Shown here: positions 1 to 9,655 of the stretch, one piece after another
Numbering within the stretch: position 1 is the first letter of the stretch
How the letters are laid out: every line of letters begins with the position of its first letter
Source: Oleoguttula mirabilis
Taxonomy: Eukaryota > Ascomycota > Dothideomycetes > Mycosphaerellales > Teratosphaeriaceae
NCBI GenBank assembly: GCA_035135055.1
Contig: JAVFHQ010000008.1
Span: 186,001-250,000 of the forward strand
Direction of reading: 5' to 3'
DNA: 64,000 nucleotides
The notes under the pieces: model-generated
What the model was told of the DNA's origin: nothing
What the model saw: the letters and a program-made list of their open reading frames with translations, nothing else
Databases searched by the model: none
Translations under genes and position numbers: made by a program

Positions 1-444
1 GGTGAAGCCTTGCTCGGGTCCAATGATGTGTACGATGCCCTGCCTCTTGTCGCCCAGGCCGAAGTAGGTGAGCTTGAAGGCCTTGACGTTGTCCTCGAGC
101 GTCTCGCACTGAAGTCTTGAGTCATCTTCCTCGACGAACTGGCTGACGTTCTTGAAGTTCGTTCGCGGTGTGGTAGGGACGTTATGGTCGGTCGTGGCCA
201 ATGTGCAGTCGGGACGGCGGACTTTGCGGCCGGCATTGCGAAGGCCCTCGAAGGCTTGGGGGGAGGTGACTTCGTGAACTCTGTGGGCAGTGTGTTAGTT
301 GATGTTTGGGGGCGAATCTGGGCAAGTGACGTACAGATGTCGGTCGATGTAGATGAGAATGGTGCCATCGTCTTGCTCGTTGACGATGTGGTCTTCAAAG
401 ACCTTGTCGTAGAGCGTTCGCGGGCCTCGTACTGCGCTGGGCAT
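1..444 (-). CDS. LEU1: 3-isopropylmalate dehydratase (LEU1), 5' part, runs off window
   Basis: Aconitase-family enzyme of leucine biosynthesis that converts 2-isopropylmalate to 3-isopropylmalate using a 4Fe-4S cluster. Only the first ~130 residues lie here; the gene continues to the left of the window. The start is taken at 442-444, giving a protein beginning MPSAVRGPRTLYDKVFEDH. A further in-frame upstream codon exists, but this start matches fungal homologs. Exon 1 is 335-444. A 54-nt intron occupies 281-334 (donor GTACGT, acceptor CCCACAG), and exon 2 is 1-280. Splicing rebuilds the family signature IYIDRHLVHEVTSPQAFEGL, followed by the conserved TTDHNVPT segment, whose histidine lies in the substrate/cluster region of the family. 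No frame damage is seen. Identification rests on these conserved blocks. Confidence 0.93.
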
Positions 445-832
445 AGTGGCGATGTAGTATGGTATGTAGAATTCCTTCGGTTGGCCTATGTATTCGAAAG
501 GACAGCGAGGAAACGGACTTGACAATGCAGCCCAGCAGCTTCTTCTACTGAATTGTCCCTCTTGTGCCTCACTACGCCCGCCGATGTCGCTGAGCTGACC
601 CTAGTATGGCCTCGTCTTGATTGGCTGGCCCGTCAAACCCGCCATCCCCGCACATCTCGCTTCTCGGTGCCGACGAGGCGGCTGGATGACGCGCAGCGTT
701 TCGTTTCCCCCGAGCTCCGAGCTCGCGTGAGCTGTTCCCCAAGGCAACGAGCTTCAACACCGTCTTCAACTCTTCTCCACACACTCCGACCCAACCCTAC
801 CAACCAACCGATTGAGAGATCACACCGTCAAC
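445..832. promoter_or_regulatory. Divergent intergenic region between LEU1 and the aminopeptidase gene
   Basis: About 390 bp separate two divergently transcribed starts, so promoters for both genes must lie here. The side next to the aminopeptidase is C/T- and AAC-rich (for example the CCAACCCTACCAACCAACCG stretch at 791-810), typical of fungal 5' leaders. No specific factor site is assigned. Confidence 0.4.
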
Positions 833-2005
833 ATGCGAAGCACCATCCTCCTCCCAGCTCTAGCAGCCGCCTCCCTCTCCCAAGCCCTCTCCATCCCCGC
901 CAGCCTGCGCCATGGCATCGATCAGGCTGCAACCGGGCAGAACCCCTTCGCCGCCGCCGAGAAGTACCTGATCGAGCTCGCACCGGGCGACACGCGCTGG
1001 GTCACAGACGAGGACAAATGGGCGCTGCGACGCGACAACATCAACTTCTTCGACATCACCGACACACCCGACCTCGGCCTCTCGCAACACAGCCTCGCCA
1101 AGTCGAAAGTCACCTTCCCCTCCAAAACAGCCTACAATGCCTCCGTCACACCACTACTGAAGGAGCTCGACAAGGAGAAGATGAGCGACCACCTGGCAAC
1201 CTTCACCAACTTCCACACCCGCTACTACCGCTCCGACTACGGCCGCCAGTCCTCCGACTGGCTGCTCGCCCAAGTCAACGCAACCCTCACCCACGCCGGC
1301 GCCGGCATCGTCCAGCCCTTCCCGCACTCCTGGGGCCAGAACAGCATCATCGCCACCCTCCCCGGCAAGAGTGAGAAGACCATCGTCATCGGCGCCCACC
1401 AGGACTCCATCAACCTCTTCCTGCCCTCCATCTTCGCAGCCCCGGGCGCCGACGATGACGGAAGCGGGACGGTGACCATTCTCGAAGCGTTGCGTGTCCT
1501 GCTCCTCGACGAGGACATCCTGCACGGCAAAGCGGAGAACACGGTCGAGTTCCACTGGTACTCGGCGGAAGAGGGCGGCCTCCTCGGCTCCCAAGCCATC
1601 TTCTCCGCCTACGAGAAGCAAGGCCGGAATGTCAAGGCTATGCTGCAGCAGGACATGACGGGCTACACGCACGCCACCCTCGCGGCGGGCGAACCGGAGA
1701 GTGTGGGCGTCATCACCGATTTCGTCGACCCGGGTCTCACTACCTTCATCAAAGAGGTCGTCAGCACGTACTGCACGATCCCTTACATCGAGACGAAGTG
1801 CGGGTATGCATGTAGTGATCATGCGTCAGCGAGTAAAGCGGGCTACCCGAGCGCGTTTGTGATTGAGAGCGACTTCAAGTTCTCCGACAAGAAGATCCAC
1901 ACGACGGAGGACAAGATGGAGTTCTTGGACTTCGGGCATATGTTGCAGCATGCGCGGTTGACATTGGGGTTGGCTTACGAGCTGGCCTTTGCCAAGTTCG
2001 ACTAG
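833..2005 (+). CDS. lap1: Secreted leucine aminopeptidase, M28 family (LAP1-like)
   Basis: Zinc-dependent exopeptidase that removes N-terminal residues from peptides outside the cell. The 390-residue single-exon protein starts at the ATG at 833 (context GTCAACATG). An in-frame TTG 21 nt upstream is not used because the signal peptide MRSTILLPALAAASLSQALS begins at this ATG. The M28 di-zinc ligands are all visible: His in GAHQDS (~189), Asp in GADDDGSG (~208), Glu pair in SAEEGG (~245), Asp in QQDMTG (~273) and His in CSDHAS (~329). A short propeptide-like region precedes the catalytic domain, as in fungal Lap1, and the length is normal. Long open frames on both strands across this gene are high-GC shadows. 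Confidence 0.93.
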   Translation: MRSTILLPALAAASLSQALSIPASLRHGIDQAATGQNPFAAAEKYLIELAPGDTRWVTDEDKWALRRDNINFFDITDTPDLGLSQHSLAKSKVTFPSKTAYNASVTPLLKELDKEKMSDHLATFTNFHTRYYRSDYGRQSSDWLLAQVNATLTHAGAGIVQPFPHSWGQNSIIATLPGKSEKTIVIGAHQDSINLFLPSIFAAPGADDDGSGTVTILEALRVLLLDEDILHGKAENTVEFHWYSAEEGGLLGSQAIFSAYEKQGRNVKAMLQQDMTGYTHATLAAGEPESVGVITDFVDPGLTTFIKEVVSTYCTIPYIETKCGYACSDHASASKAGYPSAFVIESDFKFSDKKIHTTEDKMEFLDFGHMLQHARLTLGLAYELAFAKFD

Positions 2006-2168
2006 TACGTAGGACGCTGCAAGTTCTACCTAGTACACCGGCCATACGATCCAAACGCTGTACCCGTGAGAGTCATTCGCACCACACTTCCCGTCATTGT
2101 ATCTACCTCGCCGGTGCCCTCACCCATCCCCATCACCACGGCACGGTTCGTCGTGAATCGTATCTTCA

Positions 2169-2660
2169 TCACGTCCCATAGTTCACCCGCTCATGCTCCA
2201 TGATCGCCTCCACCTTCTCCGCACTCGCACTCGTCGGATCAAACTCATACCCAATCCACTCCTTCGCCAGCCTTCTGGCCAACTCCAACCCCACCACCCG
2301 CTCCCCCATACACAACACCTGCGCATCATTGCTCAACACGGCGCGCTCCACGCTGAAACTATCATGCGCCGTCACCGCCCTGATCCCGGGCACTTTATTC
2401 GCCGAGATCGCCACGCCGAGCCCCGTACCGCAGATCAGCAGCGCGCGGTCCGCTTCCCCGGACTTTATCAGTTTGGCGGCGTCGACAGCGGGGTGGGGGT
2501 AGGCGGTCTTGTCCGAGGGGCTGGCGACGCCGACGTCGATGACTTTGGCGACGCGCGGGTCGGCTTCGAAGTCGGCTTTGATCTTGTTCTTGTAGCCGCA
2601 GCCCGCTTCGTCGGCGCCCATGACGATGCGGAGGCCGGGTTTGGTGGCGGTGGTGGACAT
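2169..2660 (-). CDS. RpiB/LacA/LacB-family sugar-phosphate isomerase
   Basis: 163-residue protein of the RpiB family, which interconverts aldose and ketose phosphates (ribose-5-phosphate/ribulose-5-phosphate, or tetrose phosphates in the Der/Ery subgroup). Visible family features are the N-terminal nucleotide-fold start (IVMGADEAG), the segment ALLICGTGLGVAISANK with the catalytic-type Cys-Gly-Thr-Gly loop, the TAHDSFSVERA block, and a C-terminal Glu-rich helix. Length is normal for the family. In many filamentous fungi these proteins act on erythrulose 4-phosphate or similar substrates, so the substrate cannot be assigned. Single exon, convergent with the aminopeptidase gene; the two stop codons are ~160 bp apart. 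Confidence 0.88.
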   Translation of the reverse strand: MSTTATKPGLRIVMGADEAGCGYKNKIKADFEADPRVAKVIDVGVASPSDKTAYPHPAVDAAKLIKSGEADRALLICGTGLGVAISANKVPGIRAVTAHDSFSVERAVLSNDAQVLCMGERVVGLELARRLAKEWIGYEFDPTSASAEKVEAIMEHERVNYGT

Positions 2661-3220
2661 GGTGGGCGGGGTGTGTTGGTTGTAGGATGAGGACTGGCTG
2701 GTGTTGAGGTCTAAAGTCGCTGGATTTGAGCTCGATGGCTTGAGATCCTGTCGCTTGCGGTGTGCTTGTGCTCCTTCGTCTCTTCGGATCCGTTCCAGTC
2801 TTGTCTGTGACCTTCTCTTCAGCCGTATTTGTGATCAACAACGCCGGGTAGGAGCTCGTGATAAGTGTCGATCGAAGAGGATACTTGGATTCTTCCGTCG
2901 GACGTCATCTTCGGCGACCGACTGGGCTCACGAAAGTACTTGTACCTTTTTGCAACGTGCAGGCGATGGCGGCTGAAGTCATGCCGGCAGCTTTTGGTGG
3001 GGTTGGGAGGGGACCTGGAGAGAGAGTCACTTCGGACCTGCCTGAAGCGGGTTGCCGACAAGAGTTGAACGGCTGCCGCGAGGCGAGGGTATCCAGGATG
3101 AAAGGGTGATTACTGAGCGAGCATAGTGTGAGGCGTCTTGCCTTCGATCGTCATATAGAAACGTGCGCTATGGTATATAAACGCCGTCGATGAATAATTC
3201 CTATGCGCAGTATGAAACGC
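2661..3220. other. Intergenic stretch upstream of the RpiB-like gene
   Basis: About 560 bp with no supportable gene. It must contain the promoter of the minus-strand isomerase gene. A TATATAAAC box at ~3173-3181 reads on the plus strand, but no convincing coding sequence follows it. Confidence 0.4.
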
Positions 3221-3795
3221 TCAATCATCCTCGCCAAACGCCAGGTCGTAGGCCGATCCCAGCCACAACAGCGCATGCTGCAGGTTAGAGCTTCCTCTGC
3301 CCTTGAGCTATCTCTCTCTCTTGCTCCAGTTGAACGGTCCCAAGCGATGCTGCAAATCCAGGTGCATGGCTCCCTTAACTCGGCGGAGGACTCCATCGAG
3401 TCTGAAAGGTGTAAAGCCGCGTCGGTTCTGGGAGGCTTCAAGAGCCCAACACGACTCCGACATACCACAAGAGAGCCGGAGAACCCCTTCCCTACCATCC
3501 GCCTCACGACCTCGTCGCCATACCCGACCAAGCCAGCGGTTTCCAATGCGCTGTTCCGTGAGGAAATCGAGTCCCTGGTTGCGGTAGGATCGTGCAGTAT
3601 CTCGCGCGCTTTGTGGTTGCCCCCAAACGCAGTCCTCGTGTGTATTTCACAGCTGCGAGCGCGGGAGAAGACAACATCGTACTCAGCCAGGTTCTCCGAA
3701 CGTATACGGCGTTCTCCGGCACGAAGACTGCAGCTCTGCGAGATGAGTGTCGTAGCAGTCTCCTCTTGGTAGTCCGGCGCTCTCTCATCGAAATC
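3221..3795 (-). pseudogene. Remnant or mis-assembled copy of an unrecognised protein-coding gene
   Basis: Reading leftwards from ~3795, one frame is open and strongly protein-like without a start codon (stretches such as EYDVVFSRARSCEIHTRTAF and ALETAGLVGYGDEVVRRMVG). At 3428-3465 a 38-nt GTATGT...CCCAG segment, very short for an intron, leads to a second frame (RRGFTPFRLDGVLRRVKGAM, then QHRLGPFNWSKRER). That frame meets TAG just after a GA-repeat. The same frame then continues as SSNLQHALLWLGSAYDLAFG to a TGA at 3221. Only ~40 bp separate the top of the open frame from the neighbouring stop codon, so there is no room for a 5' exon. I do not recognise the family. A decayed, 5'-truncated copy is the simplest reading; an indel in the assembly is an alternative. 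Confidence 0.35.
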
Positions 3796-3835
3796 ATAGC
3801 ATCATAAAAGCATGGCATCCATCGCAACCCATGCC

Positions 3836-4934
3836 CTACGACTCCGTACACGTGTTCGTCGCATTCACCCAGCCCGTCAACCGATTCGCGATATCCGACA
3901 CATAGCACGCCGTCGCGCCCGCCGCCTCGGACAAGTTGCCGCTCGTGGGGATATAGCCGCTGTTGTATCCGCGCGCAGCTCTGTACGCGTCGCCGTAGTT
4001 GTCCAAGTTCTGCACCAAGCCGTCGCCGTCGTCGGTGCCTTGCGTCCCGTCTTGGACCATGGCGGTGATTGAGACGTTGCTGTGGGCTGCCGAGTATGAA
4101 TGTCCGTTGTGCGACTGCATGAGTCCGGGGTTCTTGACGCCGCTGCTGGATTTGCTCGATTTGACAAGGACGCAGCCGTTGGACTGTTTGCCTTGGTCAG
4201 CTGATGGCGCAAACCGCATGCAGCGGTTGACGTACCTCTTGTAGAATGACTGCGAAGATGAAGCGATGGTCCACCAAGGACGCATCTGCGCGGTTCTGGA
4301 TCGCATCGAAAATATAGTCAATGACTTTCGGACTAGAAGCAAGTCAGTTCCACGCTCGGTTCTCCTTTCTGGCCAAGACTCACGAGTTATTCGCGCCATC
4401 TCCCAAGAGCTTGCAGGAATGCTGCAGCGTGTGCAGATTGCCCTCCCACATATTCTCAAACGAGACCCACGCAGACAGATCCGGGAAGTTCGCAGCCGTT
4501 CCGGAATAGTATTTGTACACATCTGTCCCAGCGCCGATTCCGTCCGACACGTTGTTCGCGCTCTGGCGTGTGGCACCGCCGTCTGTGAAAGCCGTGTCGT
4601 TCGTGACTTGGACTGTCAACGGCGTGTAGCTGTAGGTGCTGCCGTGGGATAACGAAACCGCCACGCCCACTACAATCGCGATGATCACAGCCAACGCAGC
4701 GATGGAGCCGAAGACTACCATCTTCTTCTTGCGCGTCCATCCGCCGCTCTTCTTCATGCTGTTGCTGTCGTAGTCTGCCGGTGGCGCTCGTGTTGCTCCT
4801 TCGACGCGTCCCGTGCGTTCTGCGCCAACATGGTTTAGAGGATGTTCGTCGTAGCCGCGTACGTCCGCACTCGAGAGGACTGGATTGTCTACCAACGAAT
4901 AGTTCTGCGAATAATACCTCTCTGGCTTCGGCAT
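3836..4934 (-). CDS. Type II membrane protein with lysozyme-like (SLT) lumenal domain
   Basis: Rebuilt 331-residue protein from three exons (4384-4934, 4236-4332, 3836-4183). Introns are 4333-4383 (51 nt, GTGAGT/TTCTAG) and 4184-4235 (52 nt, GTACGT/AACAG). A ~70-residue hydrophilic N-terminus ends in WTRKKK and is followed by one transmembrane helix at ~72-94, so the remainder should be lumenal or extracellular. The C-terminal domain carries the soluble lytic transglycosylase/goose-lysozyme pattern: a helix FIFAVILQ, then Glu-Ser (E216-S217), then GLMQ (236-239). In bacterial relatives the Glu is catalytic and cleaves peptidoglycan; the fungal substrate is unknown. The second splice joins the E and S codons exactly, which supports the model. 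Confidence 0.75.
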
Positions 4935-5601
4935 TTTGCGATGAGAAAGCGAGTGTGAAGAGACCAGAGGTCGAGTAACAAAAACAAGGTGCCGCGCGAG
5001 AGAAGGAAAAGAGGAGAGACTGGAAGGTTTACGTCCACGGGTACCTTGATCCTTCGATCCTGTTACTCATCAACCCACGTGCGCCACTCTGGGACCGCTG
5101 AAACGGCTGGGCGAATATAGGCTTAGGATTCAGGAACGCGACGCCTCGGGCGCTTGTTGAACTCAGTTATATCTAAAGTATTCTTGGCGGACGGATTTGG
5201 CAGCTTGGCTCGGCTAGCTCGGGTCGGCCGGCCCCAGATCTCGTAACTGGACCGAGAGCTCGTACTTACCAAGACTCATATGCACCCCCTGCAGCTGCTG
5301 CAGGTCCCTCGTACCGCCGGACCAGCGGCGGTACCGCTCATATAGAGGAGGCTGGATAATGGCACCCGAAATCGCATTGGCTTGGCTAGATTTCGGCCTC
5401 AGCGACTGGCTCGGGGTGTCAACTGTCAAAAGAGTATGTAGTATGAGGCCGTTTATGTTTGATGAACACTAAAATACATCTGAAGACTCCACGTGAGTAT
5501 CAATTTCAAATCCCGCTGTTCTAAGCGCCATCCTCCCAGACTCTCTAAACTTAGAGATTGCATCTGGAACCTACCCACGCTCCTCCTGATCGGGTTTCAT
5601 T
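4935..5601. promoter_or_regulatory. Upstream region of the lysozyme-like gene, with two adjacent palindromes
   Basis: 667 bp between the start of the lysozyme-like gene and the stop of the NADAR gene, both on the minus strand. It contains the paired inverted repeats described separately at 5288-5334 and a TATA-like CATATAGAGG at ~5338. No coding potential is convincing. Confidence 0.45.
5288..5334. repeat. Two adjacent perfect inverted repeats
   Basis: The first is CCTGCAGC-T-GCTGCAGG at 5288-5304. The second, six bases on, is GTACCGCCG (5311-5319), a 6-nt spacer, then CGGCGGTAC (5326-5334). The second has inverted CCG/CGG half-sites like those bound by Zn2Cys6 fungal regulators. Both could also form hairpins in RNA or DNA. 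Confidence 0.8.
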
Positions 5602-7394
5602 TCAAGAAACATGACCTCCGGTGCCGAACCCCAAATCAACGTGCTCCTCCCCGTTCTCCTCTTCGTCCTCCTCCTCGTTCTCCTCCTCGTCCTCCTCCCC
5701 GCTCTCCTCCTCGTCCTCCTCCCCGTTGTCCCTTTGGCTTGCCGCCCAGTCGGATATACGACCCCTGTGGCGAGAGCGGCGATGCCCACTCCCGCTGCCA
5801 CCTCCCACCAGCAGATCCATCGCCGCCGACGGTTCTGCCTTTCGAGTGACCGAAGCCTCGTGTTTAGCCTGTTGTGCCTTCAACTGTGCAATGAGCTTGT
5901 CATCGCGCGACTGCGGTAGCGCTACCTTCTTTGGCCTCGATCGACCGCGTGGAGCGGCTGCCGCCTTCGACGCCGCCTTCGACGCCGCCTTCGGTGCCGC
6001 CTTCGAAGTCGCCTTCCCACGCTCCATGGCAGACACCTTCTCCCGAAGCTCCGCCTGCTTTTCCTTTCTCTGCGCAGTGGCGACGGCGTGCTGGGCCTCC
6101 TTCTCGTCGTATTTTCGCTCCTCGGCGTCGAAGTACTCCCGATCGAGCTTGCCGTTGTGGTTCTCCTGCTTGCGATAAAAGTCCCGCACCTCCATCAAGA
6201 TTTTCCCAAGCCAGTTTCCGCCCCATTTCTTCCGCTGATGAAGCGCAGTCCCATCCTTGATTTCGCTGGCCGAGAAACCGATGCCGCAGTTGGTGTCGTG
6301 CTTCGAGGCCTCCACCAACTCGTAGTCCCCAGTCTTGAGCAGCAGCTCGCGGAGTTTCGGGTTCTGATCGAACTTCAGGCAGACGGCGCGCTTCATGACG
6401 TAGTAGACTATAACATCCCACGACGTCTTCCAGTATGCGTGCCATTTCGGGTCCTTGGCGGCGTAGGCGTTGTACGAGCGGCCAGCGGCGGCGATCTCGC
6501 TCGGAGATATGAGCACCAGGATGACGAACTGCATCTTGTCGGATGGAATTGGCGGCTCCCAGTCGTTGTCGACCGCTGGAGATCTGGCAATGAGTAGAGA
6601 CCTGGCGTATTGGTAGACTTGCTCGACGTGAAGGAAGACGTGTTGAGAGACAAGGGATCTCACACCTCAAAGCGGGTGTTTGCACGTAGCAAACAGACGT
6701 AGGAGGTATAATACCTCCTACGGTGCGCAGTAGTAGACACCCCAGTTCATAGACTGTACTCCTCACACCTCAGTGAGAGTTTCAACAAGACGTGCGTTTT
6801 GTGAATATGAGGGTCTCGGATCTTGCTAGGGAAGGAGTTGCTCAAGAATGCAAGGGGACCGCCGTAGTGGTCCGTAGCGGAGTAGAAGCCTCCAAGGTTG
6901 ATGTTGAGGGGACTTGCCGGTTTGTCAGGGTCGTAGTGTAGGATGATCCAGGTACGCTTGCGTTTGCTTTCGACCGCGGTAACAACACCCGTGTTCTTCT
7001 TCTTCTTCTTCTTCTTCTCGGACATTGCCTCCTTCAGCTTCGTCGCCTCCGTCAGCTTGATCTTCATCCTCTTGCTGGCCTTGTCGCCGGTACTGGCTCG
7101 GATCTGCTTTGTCTTGGCGGTTACCTCGACAGTGCCGGTAGTGCCGCCAGCCTTCCCAACTCGGCTCTTGGGCCTGGCCTTCTTCCGTGGCCGGGTCTCG
7201 TCGGCGGTGGGACTCGCTGGTCGCTTTCCCATAGTCAGCTTCAGCCGCGGCCTCGACTGCTCTCCGTCCGGCCGTTGGCGTTTCTTTGAAGGAGCCGGTG
7301 TGCGGTTGTCGGTGTCGCGCCGACGCTTAGTAGCTACTGTCTGTAATGCTTCGGACGATGCGAACCCAATGGGGTCGGGCGTATACTCGACCAT
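5602..7394 (-). CDS. NADAR (YbiA/DUF1768) domain protein with long basic and acidic tails
   Basis: Two exons, 6769-7394 and 5602-6658, give 560 residues; the 110-nt intron 6659-6768 is unusual and described separately. The N-terminal ~155 residues are Lys/Arg-rich and include a KKKKKKKK run. The NADAR fold follows (~165-400), with GFYSATDHYGGPLAFLSNSF, HVEQVYQYARS, the AYWKTSWDVIVYYVMKRAV helix and GIGFSASE. The tail alternates Ala/Lys repeats and a long Glu/Asp tract (DEEESGEEDEEENEEEDEEE). NADAR proteins are N-glycosidases of riboflavin intermediates or ADP-ribose-type adducts; the role here is unknown. The basic and acidic flanks suggest a nuclear, nucleic-acid- or histone-binding protein. 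The 20 residues between the two domain halves are longer than usual, so the first exon's 3' end could be slightly wrong. Confidence 0.75.
6659..6772. repeat. Palindrome-containing intron with 11-bp terminal direct repeats
   Basis: CTCACACCTCA occurs at 6659-6669 and again at 6762-6772, exactly spanning the splice sites of the NADAR intron. Between them lie GTTTGC-ACGTA-GCAAAC (6678-6694) and a 25-bp near-perfect palindrome, CGTAGGAGGTAT-A-ATACCTCCTACG (6698-6722). The layout (target-site-like duplication, internal hairpins, both splice sites inside the duplicated sequence) resembles introner-like elements or small MITEs. Confidence 0.7.
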
Positions 7395-7832
7395 GACTGC
7401 GAGCCCAGAAGGCAGACCGGTGGCCTCAAGCGTGGTAGCGCTACCGCAATGGTAATGTTGATCCGTAAAGTTCGCAGGAGGTCAATAGGTTGATGTCGCA
7501 AGAAAAAGGTCGGGTATGCAAATAGGGGTTGGCACTAGCGTATCACATGCGCGTAGATATGCTGGAAGCGGCTCGCATACGTACTAAAATTGACGGGCGC
7601 GCAGCAGAAGTGAGGAGTTTGAAGCTTCACTTCGGAAGCTACGTACCGTTTGCAACCACAAGTCCGATGGCACTGCTAGGTTGTCAAGACGGTAAGGTCC
7701 GCTTGGGGAAGAGGAAGCCTGCCCATACTGAAGACACCCGGACGTCCTGACTCCGGAGATACTGCACACAAACCAAGCGGAGTTCAGCTCCCCAGCTCAA
7801 GGCGAGTCGCCGCACCACACTCTGGGCCCTTC
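7395..7832. other. Intergenic stretch without a gene
   Basis: 438 bp upstream of the NADAR gene and downstream of IWS1. No coding potential or notable repeat is seen beyond short open frames. Confidence 0.5.
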
Positions 7833-9354
7833 TCAGCGCCGCCCACTCCCTCCCTTCCCACCACCCGCCACGGCACTCCTCGCCGCGATCCTCCTGAACG
7901 CCTCCCCATTGCCCGACTTATGCTCGTTCAGCAGCGCGTTCGACAGATTATTGACGGGCGCAATCGTGTACGTGCCCAGCCCGCTCCCATCCGCCCTCGC
8001 CCTGTTGCCCGGGATGGGCTGCGCCAGTACCCTGCGTCGCTTCTCCGCCGCGATGGACGCCCTCTCCGCCTGACTCAACCCACTCGTGCGTTGTGATTGG
8101 GAAGCAAGCACTGGGTCATAGGCCTTGGTCTCGACGGTCTTGTTGCGGTGCGTTTTGGGCTTGTTGAGCACGACGCGCATCCACTCCCCGATCAGCCGCT
8201 CGGCTTGGCGTTTGATGTCCGGTTGCGGCTGAATGCTCTTGGTGTAGAACAGCACCACTTTGCCCACTCCGCTCGCGACCAGCGCTTCTTTGCCAATGCG
8301 TAGCTTCGTCAGAATTGAGAAGAGCTCGCGCTGGATCTGGTAGTTGGGCAGCGCGGCGTCGTGGTCCGCGGGCTCCAGCATAAAGCGCACGGCTTCCAGG
8401 ATGTTGATGTCCGGGTCCACGAGTTGGGATTGGATGGTATTGCGATTCATGAGCTCAACGACCTCGGGCAGGATTCTGAGCTTGTGGGTGGCGACTTCGC
8501 CCTTGGCGCGCGCTTCGGCGTCGAGCTCGCAGGCTTTGGCCATGCGTTGGCGCATCGATTCAATCTCGGCGTCGGCCATGGCTTCGAGGTCGACGCCGGC
8601 GCGGCGGCGGGAGGGCCGGTGGGTTTTGAGCGCTTCGTCCATCTTGCGGTCGAGGGCTCGGCGGCGGCCTGTACCATCATATCGTGTTAGCGTACATGCA
8701 TGCAGTACGCATCGCAAGTGCAAGGGACGACTCACGCTCCTCCGGCGACAACTCCTCCTCGTTAACCTCCGGCGTCCGCGCCTTCCTCACTGCGCTCTTC
8801 CCTGCGCGCCCAGCGCCATCCCCACCGATGGCTTTGGGCTTCCGCACCCTCTTCCCATCCATCTCCACGCCGCCCTCGAAATCATCGTCATCCGCGCCCG
8901 CCCGCACCTTTTTGCTGCGCTTCGGCTTCTCGCGCCGCCCCTCCTTCTTCTTCTTCTTGTGCTCCCGCTCCTCGTCTTCGGTGCGCTTGCGCTTGTGCAC
9001 GCCCAGTAAACCCACGTTATCCGCGTCGACCGCGACGGGCTTGTCCGGGATGTTGAGGGCAGAGGGGTCGAAGTCTTCAAACTCGGCCTCGTCCAGCTCC
9101 TCCAGTTCGGACTCCTCGCCATCGTCGCCCAGTTCGGCTGCGGTGCCCTCGTCGGCTAGATCCTCGTCCGGGCGCGTTGCCTCTTCGTCTTCGAAAACTT
9201 CCGTGTCGGCGGTGGGCTGAGCTAGTGGTGGCGTGCGAACATTGTCTTCCTCGTCGATCTCGGGGTTCAGTGGGTCGCGTGGGTCGGCGTTGGCTTGTGG
9301 CTCTTCGTTGTTGTGCAGCGACGGGCTGCCGGGTGGGAGCTCGAGGTCTTCCAT
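7833..9354 (-). CDS. IWS1: Transcription elongation factor Iws1/Spn1
   Basis: 484-residue protein in two exons, 8736-9354 and 7833-8668, with a 67-nt intron at 8669-8735 (GTGAGT/TACAG) that restores the run SPEERRRRALDRKMDEALK. The start is the ATG at 9354. An upstream in-frame extension is low complexity and is taken as 5' leader. Residues 1-120 are acidic and 120-200 are Lys-rich, as in Iws1. The conserved core (~260-375) is the TFIIS N-terminal-like helical bundle: HKLRILPEVVELMNRNTIQ, then FSILTKLRIGKEALVASGVG, then AERLIGEWMRVV. Iws1 binds Spt6 and RNA polymerase II during elongation, mRNA export and chromatin maintenance. It is divergent from TOM5 across ~300 bp. Confidence 0.92.
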
Positions 9355-9655
9355 CGTGCGCGGTATGTGGTGGTCGAAGGAGTAGTTCGGTGGGTGTGCT
9401 GCTGAAGTTGTTGCCCAAGATTGCCAAGGTGGAGAGGGAGGCGAGCGTGTTGGTGTTGGTGATGGTGATGAAAGATGAAGGTCAAAGGCAGGGAGGAGCA
9501 TGTGACTTCTTTGAGCCTCAGGAACGCATAACTTAGCGCGTCACAACTCTAGCCTCATTTGGCACCTTCAGTCTACACAACATCGATGCGAAGAACTGTT
9601 CAGAGCACCAAACAACGCAATACAACCTTCCAGTCACCAATCAACCAGCCTCGCA
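9355..9655. promoter_or_regulatory. Shared divergent promoter of IWS1 and TOM5
   Basis: 301 bp between two divergent start codons. A repetitive TTGGTGTTGGTGATGGTGATG stretch (from ~9450) lies in the IWS1 5' leader. No specific sites are called. Confidence 0.4.

Noticed and set aside
553..1374. 273-codon plus-strand frame and a 222-codon minus-strand frame over the aminopeptidase gene
   Set aside because: Arg/Pro/His-rich out-of-frame shadows of a high-GC gene; the M28 motifs are in a third frame.
3221..3290. Similarity of LQHALLWLGSAYDLAF to the aminopeptidase C-terminus (LQHARLTLGLAYELAF)
   Set aside because: Upstream sequence shows none of the M28 zinc-ligand motifs, so a duplicated aminopeptidase is not supported; likely chance similarity of a short helix.
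3203..3772. 189-codon plus-strand frame just downstream of a TATATAAAC box
   Set aside because: Ser/Arg-rich composition with no protein-like blocks; the minus strand of the same segment shows better coding character.
5621..6178. Ser-rich plus-strand frame
   Set aside because: Antisense of the Glu/Asp and Ala/Lys repeats of the NADAR gene.
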